Source: Trichoplax sp. H2
Taxonomy: Eukaryota > Placozoa > Uniplacotomia > Trichoplacea
Assembly: GCA_003344405.1 (NCBI GenBank)
Contig: NOWV01000164.1
Coordinates: forward strand, 113,935 to 177,934
DNA length: 64,000 bases
Direction of reading: 5' to 3'
Shown: piece by piece, positions 52,412-64,000 of the stretch
How the letters are laid out: each line of letters opens with the position of its first letter
How positions within the stretch are numbered: the first letter of the stretch is position 1
Program-made: the position numbers and the translations under genes
Notes under the pieces: model-generated
What the model was told of the DNA's origin: nothing
The model's database searches: none
Seen by the model: the letters and a program-made list of their open reading frames with translations, nothing else

Positions 52412-52705
52412 CTACATTAAATGGTGTTTAATACTGGTATTTGCGTCCTCTAATTTCTGTTTCAGTTGAGTCATATTCTTCGTTTGGGTATCAGCATCCT
52501 CTTGATGATGAGCAGCTAAGATTTGATCATTGAGATCGTTGAAGAGATCTTTGACATTCCAACGTAGTTCTCGTATCGCATGAAGAGCATCTTGTAATTT
52601 TAGTAAATTAGCTTCAACAGTTGTGCTGTCATTGGACGTTGATCCATTTTGACTTGGATTACTGTCAGTATTGGAGGTAGAAATTCCGTTGGAGTTTCCG
52701 TTCAT
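52412..52705 (-). CDS. Small coiled-coil protein; weak likeness to Mediator subunit N-termini
   Basis: ATG at 52705 gives 97 residues ending at a TAG. The first 30 residues are Asn/Ser/Thr-rich (low complexity, typical of a disordered N-terminus). Residues about 31-95 form an amphipathic helical region (LQDALHAIRELRWNVKDLF) with a second charged helix (LKQKLEDANTSIKHH). The AIRELRWNVKDLF part recalls the N-terminal coil of Mediator subunits such as MED27, but the rest of such a protein is not found nearby, so this is only a suggestion. Codon content looks genuine compared with shadow ORFs nearby. Confidence 0.45.
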   Translation of the reverse strand: MNGNSNGISTSNTDSNPSQNGSTSNDSTTVEANLLKLQDALHAIRELRWNVKDLFNDLNDQILAAHHQEDADTQTKNMTQLKQKLEDANTSIKHHLM

Positions 52706-52876
52706 GATTGACAAGATAGCAGTCCAAATTAGCTGTTGGCTGGCCTACAATGTTTGCCCTTGAAATGGAGAACAGGAAGCCAACAGGCGTACAATCAATT
52801 AGCGGCGGGAACTTTCTCAAACCTCTTCGCTTGAGCAGGAGGTTAAAAGTCCTTTTAAATTCCTTATTCTGGTGAT

Positions 52877-54470
52877 GCTGGTGTGGACAACAGATTCAGG
52901 TCCCGGACCCAACCGGACCGACTATCAGCAGTACTTTTGTACAGAAGAAGAAGACGCCAGTTTACAGTACACTGTACTGTATTTTACTGTACAATGTACT
53001 GTAATGGACTACAGTACAGTGTTGAATTAGTTATTCTAGTGATGCTGGTGTGGACAAAAGAAAGCCAAACAATGGAGTCACTCATACTGTACTGTACGAT
53101 TGCTTCTGTACCGCATGCTCAGTGTCCGGTAAGGTAACTCGTGTTTACAGTACTTTGTACGTATTACTGTACTGTACAGTACAGACTGTACACTCTACTC
53201 TTCGATTGATTCTGTACCGCATGCTCAATGTCCGGCACGGTACGGTAACTGTCGGTTCTGGTCCGGGACCGGACCGGACCGACTATGAGCAGTGTACTGT
53301 ACTTTTGTACAGAGGAAGAAGACGCCAGTTTATAGTACTGTACACTGTATTGTACTGGACTGTGTACAGTAGTCTGCTGACTACTGTACTGTACACTGTA
53401 CAGTGCTCAATTCGCTATTCTAGTGATGCTGGTGTGGACAAAAGAAAGCCAAACAACGAGTCACTCATACATAGCTTCAGACTCATTTCTGGATGGTTGT
53501 CGCTAGACCTGACTTGTCGCAGAGACATCGTGTCTACNNNNNNNNNNNNNNNNNNNNTGGTGTGGACAACAGATTCAGGTCCCGGACCCAATCGGACCTA
53601 CTATCAGCAGTACTTTTGTATAGAAGAAGAAGACGCCAGTTTACAGTACACTGTACTGTATTCTACTGTACAATGTACTGTAATGGACTACAGTACAGTG
53701 TTGAATTAGCTATTCTAGAGATGCCAGGCGTGGACAAAAGAAAGCCAAACAACGGGGAGTCACTCATACTGTACACTGTACACTGTACAGCACTGTATGT
53801 ACTGTACGATTGATTCTGTACCGCATGCTCAGTGTCCGGTAAGGTAACTCGTGTTTACAGTACTTTATACGTACTACTGTACTGTACTGTACTGTACACT
53901 CTACTCTTCGATTGATTCTGTACCGCATGCTCAGTGTCCGGCACAGTACGGTAACTGTCGGTTCAGGTCCGGGACCGGACCGGACCGACTATCAGCGGTG
54001 TACAGTACACTGTCACTGTACAGTACAGTACAGTACTGTACTGTACAGTACTGTACTTTTGTACAGAGGAAGAAGACGCCAGTTTATAGTACATTGTACT
54101 GTACACTGTATTGTACTGGACTGTGTAGTCTGCTGACTACTGTACTGTACAGTGCTCAATTCGCTATTCTAGTGATGCTGGTGTGGACAAAAGAAAGCCA
54201 AACAACGAGTCACTCATACATAGCTTCAGACTCATTTCTGGATGGTTGTCGCTAGACCTGACTTGTCGCAGAGACATCGTGTCTACGGTACTTTGTACGT
54301 ACTACTGTTCGATCCAGCCTTTAGCGCATGCTCAGTGTCCGGTCCGGTACCGGTAACTGTCAGTTCAGGTCCCGGACCGGGCCGACTATCAGCAGTACTT
54401 TTGTACAGTAGAAGAAGACGCCAGTTTATAGTACAGTACACACTGTATTGTACTGGACTACTGTGCTAAA
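52877..54470. repeat. Tandem array of about 0.7-kb units rich in TACTGTAC, with assembly gap
   Basis: Unit 1 runs from about 52877 to 53537, unit 2 from 53558 to about 54286, and a partial unit 3 to about 54470. Each full unit contains GGTGTGGACAACAGATTCAGG, a CCGGACC block, AGAAGAAGACGCCAGTTTA, GTGTGGACAAAAGAAAGCC, CCGCATGCTCAGTGTCCGG and long runs of TACTGTAC. Sub-repeats (the CCGGACC, AGAAGACGCC and CATGCTCAGTGTCC blocks) occur twice per unit. Long ORFs across the array arise because TACTGTAC words hold few stops, so I do not call genes here. Confidence 0.88.
53538..53557. other. Assembly gap of 20 N
   Basis: Twenty N characters sit at the junction of unit 1 and unit 2 of the tandem array. 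The true copy number of the array is therefore unknown. Confidence 0.99.
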
Positions 54471-54892
54471 TTTACTGAGGTCTTGCTGCACGGTGATGTC
54501 CAACATGATATTGTGTGACTGCCAATCACGGACAATTTATTGATGCTAGGAAATATTTAGACTGCCAACTCGATTTCTGAAATCAAGGATACAAAAATTT
54601 CAACGCTCCACTACCTTACTGGTGGCTCGTGATTTTGGACTGTAGTAAACTTAATGATTATTGATTGCTTTTCTATTGAATAGCAAGAGTGTGAATCGAA
54701 AGGGGCCAATTCCAGCAATATTGAGTTCAATAATTGGCTCATACAGTACTGTACTGTAGTTGACACAGACTTTCTTTGCTACAAAATTGAGGCAATTCAT
54801 TGCATTGTCAATGCAACAGGTTTAATTACTGTTAACGACGACAGTCTTTTCCATCTGGATATCCTAATTCATTGGTAAAGTCGATATCACCT

Positions 54893-55081
54893 ATGGAATA
54901 CGATACAGATACCATCTATACGAAGGTTCAAACCTTTTGCCAAAATATGCAAACCCCAAGAACTTTGGAGGAGCTTATGAAAGACATTCATTGCTATGAT
55001 GAAAATTTACTCCAAGACTGCATCAAGAGGTTACCCTCAACCAATGGCATGTACGTAGGAGTAGAATATGATCAACAGTAG
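54893..55081 (+). CDS. Small hypothetical protein, uncertain
   Basis: ATG-led ORF of 62 residues with balanced composition (TLEELMKDIHCYDENLLQDC, then GMYVGVEY), followed by TAG. The first half resembles the helical part of a winged-helix fold, but I recognise no family. It lies 304 bases upstream of SWI5 on the same strand and does not join it in frame in any splice model I tried. It could be a first exon of something else or a chance ORF. Confidence 0.3.
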   Translation: MEYDTDTIYTKVQTFCQNMQTPRTLEELMKDIHCYDENLLQDCIKRLPSTNGMYVGVEYDQQ

Positions 55082-55384
55082 ATCCGTAGAATATTCTACC
55101 TTATTGCATAGGCTAAATGCAATCACTATCTCTACAATAGAATAGGATAGATACTCTTGTAGTGGTCAAGCTTGTACAGTATTATTGTTAACGGATAAAA
55201 AGTTTGATCAATCATTTTGTATTCACCATTTGCTTTTGCTATCTTACGTTGCAAGGATTGACTTGCATATTATTTCATATCCGGTATATTATTTCCTAGA
55301 CATCTCTATCAACTAAGTAGTAAAGACGATAATACGATCCACATGATTTGGAAAATATTTTCTTCGGAAAAAACCAAACAGGAT

Positions 55385-56352
55385 ATGGCGTGTACGAGTC
55401 CTCGGCCCAGGTTGCATAAACTTCACATTTTGCTGTTATAATGCTGGATATTCGCTTTTGCTTTGTTGTAATAGAATACAATCTTATTGATTATGTTGCA
55501 TTGATAAATTTAATTATATCGTACGATTCCATGGCTGTATCTGGAGTAGCACCCCACAACAACGACTTCCAACTACACCAGTAAGCAATCCATTTATCAA
55601 TACTAAAATTAAAATATTTCAATTCTCCTCTCAACAACAAATGCTCGTATTTTAGCATCATACGATACAATGTTAAGAATTATTGAATTTTAATCACTCT
55701 GATATGACTATTATTGATGTTATAGGGATCAGCACGAAAGAGGACTATAGCTACACCTGATAAAAGCGTGCTATTAAAACAATATAATGACTTGCAAGCA
55801 AGACTAGTATCTTTGGATAATGATATTGCTAAACTCGATACACAGTTAGTCAGCTATGAAATAAAATAATGATCTGTATAAACTTAATAAAATAAAATAC
55901 AATTACTTATCAAGTGCACAAGTTTGAGATGGTCATTGAACTTTTTATCATAATTGAAATTAATTTAAGACTAAGATTGTATTTCAATCATTGCTAATGA
56001 TACTTTCTTAAATTTATGATGAAGTTATAATGAAGAGGACCTGGCACTTTTTATTGATAAGCTTCACCAGTATAATGAAATAAAAGACATTGGACAGATC
56101 TTGTTGGGGAAACTTGGTAAGTTTATTTTAGTACAAATTGTTGTAGCTTAACAAGGTAGCTACAATTTCAGGCATGTTGTATAGGTGTAGTATATAGTAA
56201 TAATCTACGTGATACAGTAAGATGCCTTGAACCATACTTAATACCATATCATTTAACGCCATTTTTTTTTATTTAAATTGATTGCAGCTGAGGTTGAAGG
56301 TGTCCTAGTAAAAGATTTATATGATAGATTTGGCTTAGACATGGAAGACTAA
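55385..56352 (+). CDS. SWI5: DNA repair protein SWI5 homolog
   Basis: SWI5 forms a complex with SFR1/MEI5 that assists RAD51 filament formation in homologous recombination. Five exons, 55385-55410, 55550-55580, 55726-55844, 56025-56116 and 56288-56352, give 333 bases, or 110 residues. The N-terminus is short and rich in Ser/Thr-Pro (STPQQRLPTTP), then a basic patch, a coiled coil (about 30-57), and the conserved SWI5 C-terminus with LHQYNEIKDIGQILLGKLA and KDLYDRFGLDMED. The C-terminal exons are certain by family likeness. The first two small exons (26 and 31 bases) were chosen because they supply the only in-frame ATG and keep phase; that part is less sure. Confidence 0.93.
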
Positions 56353-59300
56353 TGAAATTAAATGTACCTAGAGTTCTTTAATTTATGTCTTAGTATATAA
56401 GCCTGTTTGAAAATTGCGTATATTCAAATAGTGTCTTGTAAATACTAGTACTACTCGAAAAGGATCCTTATTACCAAAGAATTGATGTAATACAGTGCAG
56501 AACTGCTATATTGGATAATGTAAATAGAGATATAAATTCTTACATTGGATAAAATATTTCAACTCCAGTTTATAATGTCATCAATTACATGCATAAATAA
56601 TTATTTGTACAAGCATGTAATTCAGTGTTGCTTTATTTAAGGTTTAAATTATTTTAAATGACTATAGCGAATACGGGTTAGAAATCGCTCTAGAAACAAA
56701 TGATCTCTTGTTGTGAAAATGTGCTACTTGCAAGTCAAGTGCAAGAATCAAATTTATGCGATTTTAAGCCATGTTGATCATAACGAGTTTAGTTTGATCA
56801 AAGTTTAAAATAAATTTTCTTAAGAATTCTTGTCCAAAAAGTGTAATTTTGATAGTTCTATACTAAACAGAGGAGATATTAAGCCGATTGTATCAATACA
56901 AACCCTAATTAATTATTTTAATTGATAATCTGATGAATGTATTAGTGATTTTAGCTGCCTGAATTAGTGGTGAAAGGACGCTTACAGTAGTATCAAGATG
57001 ATATACTAAGAGTATGTGGTAACTATCAGCGAATTAATATTTTAAATGAGGACATCTATATTCAGTTTTTGTACGTTGTAAAGTATAAGTTAACAGAAGG
57101 GACGATTGTTCTCTTACAATTTGTTGGAGAACTTGACTGCCGTACTCAATAGGGTTTGTAAGATGATAGGTGGGTTAAAATGAGGATATTTTATGTAGTA
57201 TTAATAAACAAATGTACGATGTTCACTTCCTGACTGTATTCTTAAGTCGAGGAAAGCAACATATTCAGTAGCTTATCTTGCAAGTGCATACTTCCTCTTT
57301 TTATGAAGATAATCACAGATTTGAGTAATGATTATAAAGATTTGATAAATTGATGTAAAATATTTCCAATTTTGCTATATCATAGCCCTTTAAGTATTTG
57401 AATTAGGTATACTGCACCATATTTTAATAATATTCCAGTGAATAGTGATATCAGCTTTCTCCAATATAGATATATAATCTATGGTAATATAACATAGCGA
57501 AACGATTACTTATAATATTTTCGGCCTTCTTCCTTCGCAACATTCCCTGCTTTGATTGGCAAGCAACATATTTGCTACATCCCATGTCCTTACTATGCGA
57601 CATTGCAATATTATCGTATGCTGGTATACAGTACTGTATGCAAATATAACTGTGACAGTATCAACTTTGCATCAAGCAGTGAGCAATGGGCGATACAGAG
57701 TATTTTTCATCATTGAGATATAAAGTAATGACTACTGTTTAGTTCATAATTAATTTATAGATACAGTACAGTGGAAAAAGGCTTTTAGAAATAAAAAAGA
57801 AAATCTTATCAAATAATCTCTTTACTGAAATATCATCTTTCACTAAGGGGTGATAATAAAAAACAAAAAGCGCGAGTATGGCGGCAAAGCCCTAGCTGGT
57901 GGCCATGTCGCCAGACACAGCCCCTATAGTCTAAAACACGCCTATAAGTTGTTAAAAAGTCATTTGAAGAGGTTAGTTGATTAGCCATTATTATCTACGT
58001 TAAAAAACAACCGAGGACATTGTAATAAGGGCGTCTCACACTAATTATCTTAGTCAAATGGTATTTTCTAAAAGGCTGTTATTACAAGGCTTTAGGAATA
58101 GTAGAGCAATCATTAATTGCTACGAGAATCTAGTCTAAATCGAAAGTATTCCGAGCTCAAAGCGAAGTGAAGTCTCTTTTCTTCTGTGAGCTGATCTCTG
58201 CAGTTCTTATAAACATTTCGCTCAATCCATTTATGACAACTTGATTAATCTACAAGCAGACATGAGTCATCAAAAAAATTAATTTTCTCTAATAGTGCAT
58301 CATTATTTTCTACCATCTAAATCATTCTACTCAAGATGTCACTACTCTTCTATTCGCGTTTAGGCCCTTTCTCCGAAGGGCATCTTAACCACTACAGTGT
58401 TTCTAGCTACATCAATCTTGCACCATAATTAGTCAACTGGCTACTATTAGTCGTCAACAATTTCTAATATAGTAGTTAGCAATCATCTAATATTAGCTTC
58501 ACGATAGTATCTATTTAAAGTAACCTAACTATATCAAATATAGCTATCCGTATAATCAAATATGGGTGCATCACTACAGATATACATAGTTGAAAAAGGT
58601 ATGCGATATTTGACTTTGAAAACCATTGTTATTGTTATTTCTACGCGTAATTACGTGCGAATGTATAGTATATTCGTATTAGTCATCATATAGGCGCGGC
58701 GCCATTGTGCCATTTTTCTTTCTTTTACTGAGCAATCATACGCATAGGTGAAGAATTAGTCATAGAAACATTTGCACATACCAAGTATGGAAAAAATGTT
58801 GATATTATTGATTGTACAATCATTTTATTACTTTGTTAAAGAATGATTCGCATACGAACTGTAATAAAAGCGCAAACTTGTCCGTGCTAAAGTATGAGAA
58901 AGACCGTAGTATTCACGTTGCTACCTGTAATTATTTCCATAGTCTCCTATCTGTAAGGTGTTCATAAGATTTCATGTTGGAAGTAACTTAATTCTTCTTA
59001 AGTTATCTACCTCTCCCTGATATACGTTCCTCGTGGATTCTGAATAAAATCCTGACAACTCTTAACCTTAACGAGCTTGCATGCCCCTTCGTGGCCTACC
59101 CTTTTCATTAACGAATTTCGGTCTATACTTTGCGTACTAATAGAAAGTTTACACTAGTACATTGGTGTGCGCTGGTACTATATATATATAAGGAGGCTCT
59201 TTACAACACCTGATTAACGAAAGGACTAGCTTAAACAGTATCTTCTAAACCTGCATAACTTTTTTTTTTCAATTTGATAAATGCTTTGAATAGAATAAAA

Positions 59301-62300
59301 TAATTTAATCAAAGGTTGCAATTGATCAGAATGAGGATAGAATAGGATATACTGGGCAACAAGTTGCCAGCTTATTTTATAATCCTGGGTTAGCGAATGA
59401 CTTCAGTTAAACTAGGATAGCCTTAAAGCGTTATACAGCATCTACCTAGATATGCGCAAAGTAATGTAAGCTATCACTTCACCGATATACTATATATTGC
59501 TCTTATATGTAATCCATCAGTAATGCAGCATATATTTGATCACTATTTTTAACGCCATCAACAATAATTGTAAGGATGAAGTATATGATTACGGCTTCAT
59601 TTGAACTGACTGATATTGAATATTATGATTTCGTTAAAAATGCTATACAGACCATTTCATGAAAGGATCAATGATAATCATGCCATTAGTATTAATAACT
59701 ACCCAGCATATCCAGATTTTTTTGCAGATTAAAAATTATTATTCCTCGTTTCTGTATGATATCAATACTTTCCAAGTAGCGTTGTTTATATTTACTCACT
59801 TCGTGTATAGCCCACTATCTTAATTTGAAACTGCACTCTAATGGATTGTTTTATTTGAATTTTTATCGGTAGTTTAGATAAAAAAGTTACCGTTTATTTA
59901 CGGTGCTGTAGGATTAATCCCTTCAAGCAGTTTCTTTCTACTTATATCATTTATGTGTAGCCTTAATGTATTAACTGAAAGTTAACAGTGTCTATCAAGC
60001 TTATGGTATAATGCATGGTATAGATATTGCCTGTCGATATTTTGATCTATAGATCAACTCCTGTAGTTAATATTTCACAGTTAACATCAACTTAGGTGAT
60101 ATCGAAATTTTGCGAGAAATTAAGCAAAGACCTATCACATTACTAGTGACTTGATAAGGACTCATGATGGGCGAATTTATAAGATATCAGTAATTTATAC
60201 TTTAGTGGATACATTCATTTAATTATATCTTTGGCAGATAGAATCATTTAATTACATCTTTGCTTACATTTTGATAATTTTCAGAGTATATTAAACGGTC
60301 ATATATACAGTAGCATAAGTGTAAGCTAGATCTTGCTCGAAACTAGTTGATATCACGAATACTGGCTACGAGTTGTTACTAATTTATTATATATTTGTTT
60401 TTGAGACTACACACTAATTGGTGCGTACCCTAAAAGCAAATAGAATTTTTACATTAAATACACATATTTTTTAGAAAGCAAAATAGCGCATTATGGTATA
60501 AAAATTTTTATAAGATACGATAAACACTCAGTATTGTTGCTTATGATATAAAACATAGATTAGAGCAAAGTTATGACATATAAATAGATCAATTTATTTC
60601 TTTCATGTACTAAAAGTATCAATGCACCAAGTTACTGTATTAGGCAAAACTGTCATAATATCTATGTTGTAGGATCGATAACGATTTTAGTAAACCGGTT
60701 GCGTAGTGTTTTGACTAAGGCACTATTTTTATTCAACATATTTGACTAAATTAGATCTGATAGTCTATTTTATGACGTCAGTAATAGTCATTATTCTCAT
60801 CTAATGGTAAGCTAGTAAATATATGAACTAACGCTAAGGAATTTTTGTCTCTACAAATAGCTTTAATACTGTGAATTGTGTGATACATGCATACCATACT
60901 TTAAGACTGGTAACTTACTGTACTTAGATATGTAGGTGATATATAAACTTTGTTAATACGTGTTTACTGACTGTGATGATTTATAATATCTAACTAAGAT
61001 CAATTTTTTTCGTTATTTACAAGCGTTGCCAGTGTGCTATGATTATTACAAAATTTGTAAAGGATCAATGTCATTAAAATGCAATAGTCTGGCATTAACT
61101 GAGGCATATTCTTCATTACAAGCAAAACATACGATTCTTGCGCTATAAATAATATGAACGGTCCATGATATATTGATTCTCATAGATCATACTTGAACTA
61201 TCATGATTTCAGTGTCGACAATTGACTAAGGAGCTTATTTAGGGATAATTGAATTGGTTGATGAAAGTAGATATATTATGTTGTTTTTATAATTTATTGC
61301 ATGTACATCAGGACGTTATGTAATTTCTGTTCTATCGATTGTATAGAAAAAGAACTACATTATTAACTCGATTAGTGCTGTTATGTTAGCACTATTGTTT
61401 TACTCCTGTTATTTGTAAAAATGTTTTATGGATAATTATATAATTTGCCGATTACGGTAAAAGTATTTAAAATTGTTTTCTACATATTCGTATTTATTAG
61501 ATATATTATAGTCTATTTGTGTAATGAATTCAATTTGTGGGCGATAGTATGCTTGTAGTAATAATTGAGAAGAATTTGTTTAAGCTCAATTTCATCAGTT
61601 AGATGAGTAAAATTGTCGCTGTGTTCATTAGCTATACCCGTCCATGATATGAGTATAGTTTAGTGACTGATTGACTTGATGAATGTGGAAAAGTTTATCC
61701 TAGTTCTTAGTCAACTATGAGAGGTATTAGAGGTAATCGAATGATTCTAATTCTATTGATAATTACTTGGTTAATTATTTTGGTACTGTGATTGTATTAT
61801 GGTCGTACTTTTCTGAGAAATGATACACCCCTGTGTGATGAACGTCATATGATGCCAGTGTGTCGAGACTAATAGGAAGCTTGTGGGATAGACAAGGCGG
61901 TAGGAATAATATAATACAGTAGAGCTGTATAGAAAGTAATTAAGTTATTGACATAAAAAGAAAAAAAAATAGACCATCATTCATCCTTGACAATCCAGTG
62001 TTAATTAATCATGACATCCCTGACGGCCATGCCAAGGCATTATTGACAAACTTGAATGTATCGACCATGATGATGATTGTTTTGATGTTATGCCAGTTAT
62101 GACTGTTACTCGATTGATGTTGTGACTGGTAGATGGAATGAAAAATTGAAATGTTATTGGAACTAGTCTACATTGTACTGTATTGTTTGGTCTTGATATG
62201 ATATTGTATTGATAGACTACGGAGAATGCAAGATTGGATCATAATTTGGATGAGCTGATAGCAGATGGAACCAATGTGACCAATATCGCAGTGTACTGGG

Positions 62301-62440
62301 TTGGATGTAGAATCTCGTTGTAGAAAACATATCGGTTTTATGTCATTCATTGGTGTTGCTCTATAGCAAAATTAATTTATAACTTGATTAGCAGCAAAGA
62401 GAGATTTTCCTCTTCTTTTCCAAATTTTCCACAGAATTAT
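56353..62440. other. Long region without a supported gene
   Basis: About 6 kb of AT-rich DNA. I checked for P450-like, tRNA-like and spliced coding signals and found none. A small GC-richer patch lies near 57870-57950 (GCGCGAGTATGGCGGC and CTGGTGGCCATGTCGCC), and another carries CCCTTTCTCCGAAGGGC near 58365-58385, a short perfect stem. Function unknown. Confidence 0.5.
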
Positions 62441-62443
62441 GGT

Positions 62444-63129
62444 ATTTACAGGAGTGCTTCACAAGAGATCGCGGTAAGTTGTCTGCTTATTGAATCCTTG
62501 ATCCTTTATTAGTGGTGTACTATGGAGAATTTCACATGATACTTTATACGCGTATCTGTATCGATTCTACCGGGACAAATGTTGTCGCTTGTAAATCTAG
62601 AATTAGGGTACTGTACAGTACAGTATGTTAGGCTTGTTAGCTGTATTGATGTACTGTACAGTACTGTATACTGTAAGTCATCTACAGTACATACTGTACC
62701 GTGTACAGTACGTCCTGTCTACAGTACTGTATTGTATCGATTCTATCGGGACTACTGTAGTAAATGTAGAATTAGCTGTATTGATGCATACTGGAAGTCA
62801 TCGATGTCATATATACTGTGTACGTCCTGTCTATTGTTACAGCATACTGTAGAATGTAGACACCGATATTACACGGCCGCCATGTGCACATGCGTAGTAC
62901 TGGTTCTTTCAACTGCGTCCTATGTCTGCAAGCGAACACAGTGTCTACTCTCCGTTACAATGGTCATTCAAATGAGCTGTCCGCTGGGTTTACAGTCCCC
63001 CCCCCCCCTAATTGGGTAGAGCCTTTTGCAAGACTGAAGCGCGGGCCACCTCACGTCCCTGGCGCTATTGACACTTTTGATAGAACGATGTGCAATGAAG
63101 AGACAGTACTGAGCACACTCAATAAATAG
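62444..63129 (+). other. Possible two-exon gene interrupted by repeat-rich DNA
   Basis: A candidate exon lies at about 62444-62471, between a good acceptor (TTTTCCACAG) and a strong donor (GCG|GTAAGT); an ATG in it opens MVFTGVLHKRSR. Downstream, an open stretch to a TAG at 63129 encodes PNWVEPFARLKRGPPHVPG and ends VLSTLNK, and is GC-richer than its surroundings. The simplest joins do not keep frame unless the 12-base C run at 62997-63008 is miscounted. I recognise no family. Confidence 0.25.
62997..63008 (+). repeat. Poly-C tract of 12
   Basis: An uninterrupted run of 12 C in otherwise AT-rich DNA. It lies inside the candidate downstream exon, where its exact length would decide the frame. 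Confidence 0.9.
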
Positions 63130-64000
63130 CTAGAAGTTGATTGGACACAGTACAGTATACTGTACTGGATGATATTGCGGACGCAGAGTAAGACGACAAA
63201 GTCTCATTTAAGAGAAGTAAGCATGGATCCAACAGTTGAGATTGTTTTTAGTTTCTTTTGGCGGAGTTACAATATCCATGCAACATGTCAGTGGCTGGAG
63301 CAATGCAGTGATTGAATGGATAAAAAGTCTTGCGTCTTATTTCTTAGTTGATTTTCGATCCATAAATGTTTAATTGATTAATGCAATGAACTAATTAAGT
63401 TGAAGGCGATCATGTGACAAGTGTATTTACAGATTGGGGAGACCGGACATGATCGTAAAACGTGCATCTTTCTGATCTGATCGGACTCGATCTCGTGTAT
63501 ATCTTGGGCATTTATTGGTAAATATGGAGATTGCATTGGAGATAGTGATAGCATCGACTACAGTACTGTACTGTATTCCTAATCATGGCAAGATGAAAAT
63601 GACAGGTGTATTTTGACTATATTTCATGAATTCCAATTTATGAAATTAGCATACGGTTGAACATGATGTAGTGGCCTGTAGCATGGCATGCTTTGGTTGG
63701 CTACCAAATTCAAAAAGCGAAAGGAGATATCTCTATCGAGGAAATGATACTATGACAAGACGTTGAACGAGGAACTTGATAACAATAACAACATCAAATA
63801 AGGCAACTGTTGTTCTTGATTCAGCTTGTCAATCCATTGATATACTCTACTTCTACCATGACCGCAGTTATCCTATCGTCCATCATAACAATATACACCA
63901 TAACTACGTGTATTGTGCGTGGTAGACAAAACAGTCTATAACTGCTTGTCGGCTGCATTCTAATTTGTTAGTCGCCACTCGCTACCATAGTCCGAAATTC
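63130..64000. other. Terminal region without a supported gene
   Basis: No exon or RNA gene is visible. TACTGTA/TACAGTA words recur near 63150 and 63560, and otherwise the DNA looks like other intergenic stretches here. Confidence 0.5.

Noticed and set aside
53050-54469. Long plus-strand ORFs of up to 219 codons in the tandem array
   Set aside because: They are made of repeated Cys/Tyr/Thr/Val-rich translations of TACTGTAC words in several frames at once, cross the N gap, and match nothing; they reflect stop-poor repeats.
55488-55580. ATG at 55531 as the start of SWI5
   Set aside because: That frame joins exon 55726-55844 in a phase that meets a stop at once; the frame needed has no ATG in this exon.
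58140-58400. Possible structural RNA (GC-richer patch with a short stem)
   Set aside because: No match to tRNA boxes, snRNA landmarks or rRNA text that I can recognise; only a short stem is visible.

Overview
The window looks like animal nuclear DNA from a very AT-rich, intron-dense genome. Introns are mostly 40-500 bases, all but one have GT-AG ends, and exons are short. A run of P450 genes of the CYP74 clan (plant-type allene oxide synthase relatives, also known from a few early-branching animals) beside single-copy animal housekeeping genes points to a placozoan (Trichoplax/Hoilungia). That assignment is an inference from gene content. I built the gene models by hand from splice signals and reading phase, and used remembered relatives as a guide. 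The models for PIGK, XAB2, SWI5 and three of the four P450s close perfectly in frame from ATG to stop.

Layout. 78-2088 (+): 3' part of an unrecognised gene with a possible DNA-binding region and a Gln/Asn-rich tail. 2880-5877 (-): PIGK, the protease subunit of GPI transamidase, 12 exons, 393 residues. 5878-7080: shared upstream region of PIGK and XAB2, carrying two families of tandem repeats. 7081-12431 (+): XAB2/SYF1 splicing and repair factor, 27 exons, 862 residues. 13742-48475 (+): four head-to-tail CYP74-clan P450 genes, A (13742-21831), B (27396-32432, first exon not found), C (36463-40559) and D (44297-48475), separated by 3.7-5.6 kb of AT-rich DNA. 51920-52705: two small convergent ORFs of uncertain status. 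52877-54470: tandem repeats of about 0.7 kb rich in self-complementary TACAGTA/TACTGTA words, with a 20-N assembly gap. 55385-56352 (+): SWI5 recombination-repair protein, five exons, 110 residues. 56353-62440: no gene I can support. 62450-63129: possible exons next to more TACTGTA-rich DNA.

How the genes work together. PIGK, XAB2 and SWI5 are unrelated housekeeping genes. The P450 cluster is the functional unit of interest. A, B and D keep the heme-binding Cys motif and should act on lipid hydroperoxides in the allene oxide / epoxyalcohol synthase manner. C has nearly the same exon lengths and keeps the ExxR motif, but it has lost the Cys motif and the I-helix motif and gained a long charged C-terminal tail. 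It therefore looks like a heme-free pseudoenzyme kept as a full ORF, the most unusual thing in the window.
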